Source: Ciborinia camelliae
Taxonomy: Eukaryota > Ascomycota > Leotiomycetes > Helotiales > Sclerotiniaceae
Reading direction: 5' to 3'
Assembly: GCA_025890175.1 (NCBI GenBank)
Contig: JANPYM010000007.1
Coordinates: forward strand, 882,830 to 946,829
DNA: 64,000 nucleotides
Shown: piece after piece, positions 50,176-59,535 of the stretch
Position numbering within the stretch: the stretch's first letter is position 1
How the letters are laid out: each line of letters opens with the position of its first letter
Position numbers and translations under genes: made by a program
Notes under the pieces: generated by a model
What the model saw: only the letters and a program-made list of their open reading frames with translations
Told to the model about the DNA's origin: nothing
The model's database searches: none

Positions 50176-52650
50176 TTATAACACAATCTTGACAGTGAGG
50201 GTTCGAAAGGGTGCTTGCTAGACTGTACTAGCTCAGTCTAGCTGCCTATTCATGCCACATGCGGTCGGAAGTCAAAAGTAAAACTCCCGAACCGATCGCT
50301 TAAAAAGACAAGGGATTCCCTCTTGAGACATTAAGTTTACCACTTCATATATACTTCGTGGCAATATCATCAAATGGCCTAGCACCACTAGGTTATTACC
50401 TAAGCACCATCCATATACAATCCCCCAGTAACCTAAACGAAAGCGAACCGAGTTCAAGTTTTTTATACGACCAAGGTACTGATGGTATATATTATACTTT
50501 TCCCACGCCATGAGTACATGAAAGTAAATCGAAGGAAATCGAAGGACTAATAGATGCTAAACCGATAGATCAAGATAGATCAAGATTAGAAAAATTAGAT
50601 ATGCAACAGAAACATTCAAACTCAAAGTAGGGTTTAGGTTTAAGTTAAACCCTATGGCTTTTACGTAAAGCATTATAGTAAAATAATTTTGTATAATTAA
50701 TGATAACTTATAAGACGCGTTTAAGGATTCATGTGATTGATTTAATTGAATTGACTAATCAGAGAGCTTAGCTAAAGAAGATTTTTTTAAGAAGCAATAA
50801 TGAAATTAGATTAGTAAACGAAGCGAAGATGAGGTTATCGTACCTACTATGATATTAGATTTATATAGCTTTATATATATTTGAATACTATAGATAATAT
50901 CGTATAAAGAGAAAAATATTTTATATATAGCAAATTTTACAATTTTACAATTTTATTCCCTAAGATACAATAACTACTCAACTATAAAAAGAAAAAGAAG
51001 AAGGAAAAAAAGATCTAGACTCTCTCTCTCTATTCAACATTAAATACTACGTTAACTAGATAGGTACTTAAATCAGGGTCTCGAGAGAAGGTTTAGTATA
51101 GTTTGCCCACTAGAGCTCGCTAGCCATTGAACCTAAGTTCTAACGAATCTAATGATATTAGTTGGTTTTTATATCAGTCCTATACTATTCCGTTCTATAT
51201 TATCAAAGAAAAATTTTAAATTTAAATTTTTGAATTTGAATTCAAATTCAAATTCAAAAAATTCAAAATCAAGATCAGCGAAATCCAAGCATCTATGATG
51301 TAGATGTAGCCCTAGATATTTAAGGTTCGAAAGCCCTATTTTTTCTTTGATAGATTTCTAAATTCCAGGTTCCAGGTTCCCGGGAGTCCAGGAGTCCGGG
51401 ACTTTGGGGTCTATGGCTATACTTATAGATATGTGTTGGATAAATCACGTGCCTACGGCACGCAAGCGCATGTAGCGCACGGCGCTAGTGCGCTAGCGGG
51501 CTTATATAGTCCATCTGTAGCATAGTTTTTAGAACTTCGAGCCAAATACACTGCATACTATAGTACATTTGTTCTCCATCGCCCATGGTGATTCCAACAA
51601 TATGTTTTCCCTTCCTTTCTTTCTTTCCCATCCTTCCTTCCTATTGATAATTGATGATTGAATATGTGGATGCCAGTGATTTGCATGAATCAAAAATCCA
51701 AGATATCCAAGAATCAAGAGAGGATCAGATCAGTTTGCTATACTGTATATACCGGTAGATAGATATTGTATAATCGAGCATATTAGGTATAGCAGTATGG
51801 AAGCATAGCAGCACAGCAGGAGGAGGATCTTGACGACACTTGAGTCTTGAGACTTGACACTCATAGCATATCGAGATTCGAGTCTCGATAGAACTTTCAA
51901 TTTTCGACTTTAATGCAATGTGTATGCATGCAGTCCAATCCATCAACAAAAACCCAAAAGTAAGGTATTTATTTGACAACAAGACTCAAGACACAAGACA
52001 CAAAACCCCAGCATTTAAACTTCCAACTTCCAACCCGGTGATCTGGATGGATGTGGGGTGCACATCTCTATATTCCCCCAAGGTATGAAGCCTTCCAAGG
52101 GTCCAAACCTTAACGGATTAAAGTTCCATACCCCGCAACGCAAGGTTTAGGCGTTGAGGATTAAACTTTAGATGAGGACGGAATTGAGATTTTCGAAATC
52201 CTAATGGCTAGGTACCCAAGATATAACCGATGGGAAAGACTATTACGGTATAGACGGTTTAATAATATAGTTTGAACTTCGCACGTGCGAACTACGACAG
52301 TCGTCTTAAGGTTTATATAAGGTGGAAATTATAATATGGGTATAAATATGGCCCCCCACAGCCACGCTTCCACTTGGAACCCTTTATTATTAAGCGATAT
52401 CAATCAATAATCCCCCAATATGTCATCAATCTCCTATTTATTTAGGTACCTACCTAGTAGATATATACAGGAAAATTCATTTCATCTCGACTCGATTCCG
52501 ACTTCAAACATACTCACTAGCAAAAAATTCCACCACGGCGACAAAAAAACCCCAAAAAAAGGATTGAACTTCGTTCCCCGATTCGATTCCTCACTACTCA
52601 CTATTCTCACCCCGCCATGACTTTACATACAAACCACCCCTAGGTAGATA

Positions 52651-53020
52651 TAGCAAAACCCCTTTATAAGGATCCTCTTTATAAGGATAACCTTTCGAAT
52701 AGAATATAATTTTGGGTCTCATTAATATTTAGATATAAAAAATAGTTATATCCTTATATTTCGTTTATAAGAATTATTTTTATGAATCTTGGTTTCAAAA
52801 TTGAAATCTAGTTTATAATAAACTTTGTTATAAGAATATTTCTTTAAGTATAAAATATTTATGAAAATTATATTGAATTTATATCCGATCGGAATTGGTC
52901 GGTATATATTTGGGCCAAAATGCTACCCCATCGGGATTAGCCGAAACCTTTATATAAGGATATCCCTTGATATCCTTAAAAAAAGCGCTAAAAAAATATC
53001 CTTATAGAGGGGTTTTGCTG
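52651..53020. mobile_element. Tc1/mariner-like MITE with TA target duplication
   Basis: Left end TAGCAAAACCCCTTTATAAG and right end CTTATAGAGGGGTTTTGCTG are inverted repeats (CAGCAAAACCCCTCTATAAG on the minus strand). The dinucleotide TA flanks both sides (52649-52650 and 53021-53022). The 370-bp interior is AT-rich and non-coding. End sequence and TA duplication fit a non-autonomous Tc1/mariner-type element. Confidence 0.8.
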
Positions 53021-53273
53021 TACTATGAAGGAAGGAACGGCTTATAAAGCCTTACATAATCAATTCCACATCTAGCTAGTATAAAACACTTATTTTAGCT
53101 AGTAAAGAATAATATCATTCCTTTCCCATTTAATATAAAACTCCCGACCTTACAGCACTTTTCTTTTTCATAAGAAGATGGATAACTCGTTCATTCATTT
53201 CATTTCATTCGCATTGAACACTTAACTTAGTCAGTCAGTTGGTTAAAACTTGACTTCAAGTCTTTAAGTCTTT

Positions 53274-53389
53274 AATTTAGAATTTTAGATAGAATTTTAG
53301 ATAGAATTTTAGATAGAATTTTAGATAGAATTTTAGATAGAATTTTAGATAGAATTTTAGATAGAATTTTAGATAGAATTTTAGATAGA
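53274..53389. repeat. 14-bp tandem repeat (AGAATTTTAGATAG)n
   Basis: About eight perfect units lie end to end, with a partial unit at the left. The uniformity suggests recent expansion. No frame of interest crosses it. Confidence 0.92.
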
Positions 53390-54124
53390 TACCAAAAGTG
53401 TAAATATCAAGACTTAAGGTAAGTGTAATTAAGATTTAAGGGAACCAGATGCGATGCGATGCGTTACACGTGCGCGGCCGGCGTGCGTAATGCGTAATGT
53501 GTGATTGAAAGAAGAGGTAATTGGCGTGTGTGTTAAATTTTAATTTCAATAATAAATCATAATAAATCCGGATATAAGAAATTTAGAAGTTCTAGGCTTC
53601 GTCACCTGATTATTGCTAGCTAAAAAGGTTCAGCCAACGAAGAAAGTTAAAAGTTAAATCAAAAATCGAGTAATTAGATGGATTATTATAGGCTGTGTAT
53701 TAGTGTTTATCAGTGTATACCAGTGTATATCAATGCCTATTACATCCCCAATCCCCAAACTCAGAACTTCAGTTTCAGACCCACTATATATACCGTTGCA
53801 TACCTACATACATATACAGTATATAAGGTTAAACTTCCTTCCTTCCCACTATAGCATCATCGTCCCCCCTTCACCCCTCCAAAATCAAAAAGTCATAGTA
53901 CTCCGACGATTTCCAAGTTTTTCAAACTCTCAATCTCCTTACGACTCACAAGAAAGTTTCTTAGAATCAATTTATTGTGGTTAATGTAAATGCAAATGTA
54001 AATACAAATGTAAATACAAATACAATCCCCAAATCGAATGAAACCGAACCGAATAAACTTTTAAATGATTTAGATTCTCTCTCTAGTCTCTCTCTTTCAG
54101 TTATTTCAGTTACAGTAAGGTATT

Positions 54125-54250
54125 ATTAAGATTGTTATGATTGAAAAGGATGTACAATTAGTTAAGTGATAGAAGCTATAATAATAGCTTTCGCTTATTA
54201 ATCCCTTATTAATAGGGGATTACTAATCTAATACATTGTGAAGGGGAAAC
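54125..54250 (+). repeat. Dispersed TAATCCC palindrome element, copy 2
   Basis: It shares AATTAGTTAAGTGA, TTATTAATCCCTTATTAATA and GGGGATTACTAATCTAATAC with the minus-strand copy at 50075-50175. In addition it has the small palindrome GCTATAATAATAGC followed by TTTCGC. Confidence 0.65.
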
Positions 54251-54472
54251 AGATATTAACGTATATACACTTTCTAATCCCAGATACACACTCTACTATA
54301 TATACAGTTCCTAGATATATACATAAATAAATAAATAAAATGAATAAATAAAATATATAATTAAGTAACCTCGAGGCCTTTCTAAAGTTTTTCCCCTCTC
54401 CCTTCCTCTCTCTCCTCCAATCCATTTATTCGAATATCAACATCCATTCAGTTGTAATAAATCCCATAATGA

Positions 54473-54550
54473 GAGCTATAATAATAGCTTTCGCTTATTA
54501 ATCCCTTATTAATAGAGGATTACTAATCTAATACATTATAAAGGGATAAC
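54473..54550 (+). repeat. Dispersed TAATCCC palindrome element, copy 3
   Basis: From GAGCTATAATAATAGC through TTATTAATCCCTTATTAATA and GAGGATTACTAATCTAATAC this is almost identical to the copy about 300 bp upstream, but it lacks the TTAGTTAAGTGA part. Confidence 0.65.
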
Positions 54551-56368
54551 ATCGATCCATCTAATCTATAAGCCCCTCTCCATTCCACTCTACTCCACTC
54601 CACTCCACTCCACCCCAAATTTTATACTATACCATCCCTTTTCAAATCAAATAAAAATGGAGTTCTTTCTTTCTGAATAGATACCTAGATACCCCCAGTG
54701 AGTATCTAGGTATCTAGGTACCTAGATCTAAGAACACGCGTGACTTGAAAAGGGCCGGACTTTGAACTTCTCATTCGGGATTTGAAAAAAATTTCAAAAA
54801 TTTCAAAAATTTCATTAAAGCCTAAACATCAAAGCCTAAATAAACTTCCAACCCCGCCTGCCAGCCCGAGCTAATCCAGCCAAAAACCCAAAAAAAAAAC
54901 ACTCTTAAAAAAAACTATAGAAAAACTATAAAAAAAAAAGAAAAACTAGATTTAGAGTTAAACTTATATACAAACTTAGAATTAGAGGAAGAAGAAGAAA
55001 AAAAGGCAATTTTATGCGTCGAAAGTAGCAAGGTTAAACCCTATGCTACGATATCAAAGCTCTTCCAAAAATTCAAAAATTCGTCTGTTCATCGATATTG
55101 ATGTTGATATATGCTGATGTAATAGCACGTGATAGAGTACGTAACGACCCCTCTCTTTCCCCTCCCTCTCCCTCCCCCCTCCAAAGAACCTAGGCGGGGC
55201 AGGCGGGGATAATTACAACAAATTTGTCATCCTCCCCTCCCTTTCCCTCCCCTTTCAACTTCCTTCCCACGGTTCCCAGGGTTCCCAGGGTCCGAATGCC
55301 AAAAATGCAAAAAAAACATTACGAAAAACACTAGATATAGTGTCCAGACGTCTGTCTGATCAAGGGGATCGATCATATCGACTATCAACGATCATCGGTG
55401 ACCCAAAAACCCAAACCCTTCATTCAGGCAACAGACTCCTGACTCCTGAGTCCTTAGGTTCCTCCCGACTCATGCTCCTGCTCATGCTCGTGCGTTGAGA
55501 AAGTTGAACCCATGAATGAATGAATGAATGAATGAAAGAAAGAACCCATGAGCTTTTTGCTTTTATATATGTAGCAGACAGACACACCACACCACACCAC
55601 AAACCAACTCTCTCTACTACATACCTAGGTAGCCATTTCCATTTCCATTCCACCACTCTCATCTCTTCTCTCCCACCTCTCAATCTATCACCTCATACCA
55701 ACCCTAGCATGCTAATCCACCCCTCCCTCCAATACCCCGGAAATCTAATCTCATTCATCATTATTTCCCTCTAAAAATTGTATATGCGCATTCCCGCTCA
55801 ACCTATTTATCTCTCCCGCTCCCATCACCACCAAAACCACTCTCCCCTCCCCCCCTCTGCCAACCCCAACATCAACATCAACCACTCTCCCCCTCACCCC
55901 GCCCACCCATTATAAACCATAAACCCTATAAAAACTCAGACTCTAACCCACCTCTCCCACGGTTTTTTAACGAGTGATACCTGGGCATGTATGTACACAG
56001 GAAGTTTTTCTTGTTCTGTGCAATAATGGAGAATATGGTATGGAGAAAGAAAGTATGGATTTTTCCTTCCTTCCTTCATCTGATGATATTATTAGAGCCA
56101 TCGACGGGCAATCGAAAGTGGATTTCCACGAGAAAGGCAAAATTTTATTTGCTATGACTGCCGCGATAGAGAGATCGAGCACAATAAACACCTTCCACAT
56201 ACCTTCCACATACATATCATATACCAGGGGAATTCCATGTCCTCATCAGCTCATAAGAACCGTGTACGGATACCCAACAAAAGAAAAAAAGTCCAAAAAA
56301 AAAAGAAGATGCAACCCTATGATCCCAGGTTCAAACCGGGTATGGAAGGAAAGAATGTTCACGGATGA

Positions 56369-56440
56369 ACCTTCTAATAGGAATCGAACCAATATCTCCG
56401 GAATCAAAATCCGACGTGCTAACCATTACACCATAGAAGG
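56369..56440 (-). tRNA. tRNA-Gln (anticodon UUG)
   Basis: The minus strand folds as a 72-nt cloverleaf. The acceptor CCTTCTA pairs fully with TAGAAGG, and the D-stem is GTGT with GCAC. The anticodon stem is TCGGA with TCCGG around the loop TTTTGAT, whose anticodon is TTG. The T arm is ATTGG, TTCGATT, CCTAT. The A box TGGTGTAATGG and B box GGTTCGATTCC agree with the RNA polymerase III promoter consensus. T runs follow on the minus strand about 60 nt downstream. Oddities are one T-T mismatch in the T stem and an acceptor stem beginning CC where many eukaryotic tRNA-Gln genes begin GG. It is probably functional, but a pseudogene is possible. Confidence 0.83.
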
Positions 56441-57450
56441 GTTACTTGCATGTGTTGATATGCCGGCTTCGTTCAAACAGATCAAATACTTCCACACATG
56501 TACCACTGTAGCAAAATCTCCAAAAGGATGAGCCAAAAAACACATACAACAGTAGGGATTCGCTGGTGGTCACCCACCCAACTACTAATCTACCGATCTG
56601 AAGCTTGTGTATGGCAGAGCGGACGGGATGCCCAATTCTCTTCAGTCTATGGTCGTATGTGTCAGAGAGGGTTATAAATGACAATATGTTGTGTTGTTGA
56701 ACATTTGATGTCCTTGCTTCTAGGCGAAGATTGAAGAGTCCTGAATCCTGTTGTATCCAGATGACTACCAGCCGCTAGTGGTAGGAGCTAGCCACCATGT
56801 CACCCCACCTTGAAAGGTTCACGGACAGCGGGTGACTAGTGTGGACTCATAACATCCAGGAACACCGGAACATATATACCTAGTCTAAATCTTTCCTTGA
56901 AGCAGCAAGTTTGACAAGCTTTGAGAGCCTGGTCTGTATCGACAATTGAACCATATCGACGCTCGACACGGGAATCGTTCAAAATCCAAAGAAAAATCAT
57001 GGAAATGGATGGCACCAGGCTTCTGGTGATATTGTTCCAAGTAGTATTGAGACTTAACTATAGCCTTAGGATGATGGGGTGTTAGTTCGGAATGGTTAGT
57101 TCGAACAAAGATGATGAAATAGTAATGAGTTCGGAATGCTTGTAATTTTGCTGGTAAATCTGGATGGTTGAGAGATTGATTCGTGAGAACATAACCAGAA
57201 CATAGAAAGGCATGTTTGAGTGTGTTCAATATGCCAATTGCTCATTCAGTTCTGAAGTGAGACTCCGTACATTGCGACAAAAAAGATACATTTTGTATAT
57301 ATTCCGAGGGTATCAAATATCGTCCAACGCCTGCCCAATTTGCTTTATTGTTCCCACCCCATGCTAACGCCATATAATATAATTCCTTATTCTCCAATAT
57401 AGTGTGTTCGCGTTCGCAGTCGCGGTCATCGTATACGTGCATATATTCAA
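56441..57450. other. Intergenic region between tRNA and APC11
   Basis: No gene is recognised. Minus frames at 56442-56684 and 56885-57229 lie downstream of APC11 and show no family motif; part may be its 3' untranslated region. Confidence 0.5.
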
Positions 57451-57913
57451 TCATGAAGGTTGAACTGGCTCGGGAGCCGTCGTATTGTCGGTCCATTCGA
57501 ATTCTGAACAATCAATTAATATCTTTTGCGATGACCACAGCAATTCCCAGACAATCTTACTCTGTCTGCACATAGGACACTGTCCCTTAGAAGAATCTTG
57601 TTTGATCCATTCTACTATGCAATGCTGAATCTCTGTCAATCTTCGTTCCGTCAATTCGTGGAAGGTCAAAACTAACCATATGGAAATTGTGCCCGCATTT
57701 TCCTGATACTAATGCCAAATCATAATTAGTCGTGCTTCGCAAGTATGAGGAGGTTAAGAATCATATCATACACAAGCTACAATCATCGCCAGGATATTTG
57801 CATGTAGGACATGTTCCATCGAAATGTACCTGACAAATACCACAAACATCATCTTCGTCAAGATCCCACCTCCAAGTTGCGACCGCATTCCATGTTCTGA
57901 TCTTGACTTTCAT
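57451..57913 (-). CDS. APC11: Anaphase-promoting complex subunit 11 (RING-H2)
   Basis: Four small minus-strand exons, 57913-57772, 57708-57677, 57624-57561 and 57503-57451, join in frame to give 96 residues. Introns are 63, 52 and 57 nt with GTATGA, GTTAGT and GTAAGA donors. The start MKVKIRTWNAVATWRWD matches the conserved APC11 N-terminus. The zinc ligands follow in order: VCGICQVHFDGTCPTCKYPG, DDCSLLSGKCGHNFHMHCI, VEWIKQ and GQCPMCRQKFEW. This is the RING-H2 subunit that, with the cullin-like APC2, recruits the E2 enzyme for ubiquitination of mitotic regulators in the nucleus. The length is close to the family's usual 84-100 residues. The gene is easily missed because no exon is long. It is divergent from the sulfurtransferase gene at 58458, with 544 bp between starts. 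Confidence 0.95.
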
Positions 57914-58457
57914 TTTTAATACATACGTAACGCAGTTTGTGTAATTATTTGTTTCGCTTGAGTATCTGTAGTAAACTCGTTTTCGATGTTGTGTTGAAAG
58001 GTAGGAGTGGAAGTTCTGGTCGACTCAATAATTAATTGCCCAGATGGTTTGCGAGACGCGATTGAAGAGTGATAAGGTTGTTTGAATATTTCCCGAAGCA
58101 TTCAAGTTAATAGTGTGGGTCACGCACGAGTGGTTGACTGCCGATAAGAACGGAACGGCAAATTAAAGCTCCGATGTGCGATATGCTTTTGAGTGCTTAT
58201 CAAGGTTACACAGCACAACAATAAACTTCAAACACTCCAACCAGCATAAGTAAATCAAAGAAATATTACACACTGACAAATTTCAATCTTTGTTGCAAAA
58301 TCAAATCTCTTCATTATTCAAAGTTAACCTTGGATCTTTGGATACTCAACAGATCAACAGATCTTGGTATTCTTGCTTTGATTAAAGATTTGGTGAAGTG
58401 AAGCAGAAGTCAATGGTAAAGTCTTATTAAATCTGCGATAACATCATATCTGCCATC
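57914..58457. promoter_or_regulatory. Shared divergent promoter region
   Basis: This 544-bp interval separates the start codons of APC11 (minus) and the sulfurtransferase (plus), so it should hold both promoters and leaders. I see no unambiguous TATA pair or factor site. The minus frame 57916-58101 lies upstream of the APC11 start and is not conserved in that family. Confidence 0.6.
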
Positions 58458-59535
58458 ATGGCAGCATCTATCTTCTATCGACGAGCTCCCACCTTGACCT
58501 CTTTCTCACGACAACCTCTCACTTCCACCTTTTCCAAATACATCAGCATGACATCCCACCGATCATTCTCGTCATATCTCGTCACTCCCTCGGAACTCTC
58601 CGAAGCTCTCAAAAAGAATTCCCCATCCAAGATCTCCACATCTCCCCGCACCGTGGCCCTCTGCTCAACATGGTTCCTCCCTACCTCTCCCCTCAATGGC
58701 CTACAAACCTTCCGCGAAAAGCGCATCCCCTCCAGTCGATTCTTCGATCTCGATAAAGTATGCGACAAACGTTCTCCCTATCCACACATGCTCCCTGATG
58801 CTAAAACCTTCGCATCCGCCATGAGCGCATTGGGAATCCGCAGAGATGATACAGTGGTGGTATACGATTCGCATCAGCAAGGTCTATTCAGTGCGCCGAG
58901 GGTAGGATGGACGTTAAAGGTTTTCGGACATCCCAGCGTGCATGTTTTGAACAATTTCAAATTGTGGGTGGAAGAGGGGTATCCAACGGAAAGTGGGGAG
59001 TTCTGGGATGTTGATACTTGCGCATATCCCATTGTGGAATTGGATGAGAGTAAAGTGGCGGATTTCGAGGAAGTTAGTGAGATCATTAAGGATACAGGTA
59101 AGGAGGGAGCGGAAGGTATACAAATCTTAGATGCGAGAAGTCATGGGAGGTGGACAGGAAAGGATCCGGAGCCTAGAGAGGGATTGACCAGTGGTCATAT
59201 GAAGGGTAGTATCAGTATGCCCATGGGAGAGTTATTGGATCCGATTACCAAGACTTTGTTACCCGCAGACCAATTGAGGAAGATATTTGAGAGTAAGGGG
59301 GTTGATCCAACGAAGCCTATTGTCAGCAGTTGTGGGACAGGTGTGACAGCTACAATTATCGACGCTGCATTAGCTGAGGCATATGGAGAGTCAGGTGTGA
59401 GGAAAGTATATGATGGAAGTTGGACGTATGTTCCCCGTTGCTCTTGCGCATTCATGCATCCATATCACTAACATCAATAGTGAATTTGCTCAACGAACCA
59501 AGATGTCGGATGGATTAATCGTCAAGGATGAATAA
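58458..59535 (+). CDS. TUM1: Mercaptopyruvate/thiosulfate sulfurtransferase (rhodanese fold)
   Basis: Exon 1 is 58458-59425 and exon 2 is 59481-59535, separated by a 55-nt intron with GTATGT and AATAG; the product is 340 residues. The N-terminus MAASIFYRRAPTLTSFSRQP is rich in Arg/Ser/Thr and fits a mitochondrial presequence. A second Met (MTSHRSF, about residue 31) could give a cytosolic form. Two rhodanese domains follow. The first contains RIPSSRFFDLDKVCDK, DDTVVVYD and SAPRVGWTLKVFGH. The second has ILDARSHGRW, SGHMKGSISMP and the active loop SSCGTGVTAT, whose Cys carries the persulfide. The CGTGVT loop is nearer the mercaptopyruvate type (CGSGVT) than the CRKGVT of thiosulfate enzymes. 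It transfers sulfur to acceptors, with likely roles in cysteine catabolism and, by analogy with yeast TUM1, tRNA thiolation. The last exon encodes EFAQRTKMSDGL. Confidence 0.94.

Larger units (their letters stand above)
40938..50612 (+). repeat. Polar array of a GCAACA-core motif in about 90-bp degenerate units
   Basis: More than 30 copies of a core close to (C/T)AGAYRYGCAACA, often followed by A or G, occur only on the plus strand. Clear copies start near 40939, 41032, 41209, 41392, 41577, 41619, 41671, 41712, 41766, 41818, 41870, 42135, 42984, 43448, 43616, 44404, 44487, 44659, 44980, 45213, 46278, 46382, 46491, 46583, 46772, 46961, 47171, 47972, 48215, 48412, 49115, 49241 and 50597. Spacing is often 80-100 bp or about twice that. 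Between cores, parts of a unit recur, such as AATATCCCATGACTT and GGTATAGTC. No long reading frame crosses the array. I do not recognise it as any known satellite or gene. Confidence 0.8.
50621..56368. other. Gene desert between motif array and tRNA
   Basis: I see no supportable gene. The region contains a Tc1/mariner-like MITE (52651-53020), a 14-bp tandem repeat (53274-53389), two palindrome elements near 54.2 and 54.5 kb, and AT-rich and A-run-rich DNA. The plus frame 55974-56531 runs antisense through a tRNA and is rejected. Confidence 0.5.

Noticed and set aside
40938..50612. CRISPR array interpretation of the motif array
   Set aside because: The repeat is only about 12-15 bases and imperfect, spacing varies from 41 bp to over 1 kb, linkers are related to each other, and the host is a fungus.
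56324..56340. Second tRNA T-arm-like sequence next to the tRNA-Gln
   Set aside because: It has a TTCAAAC loop-like word, but the stem does not pair properly and no other cloverleaf parts are present.
55974..56531. Plus-strand open frame of 185 codons
   Set aside because: It runs antisense through the tRNA-Gln gene, passes an A-rich low-complexity Lys run, and shows no family motif.
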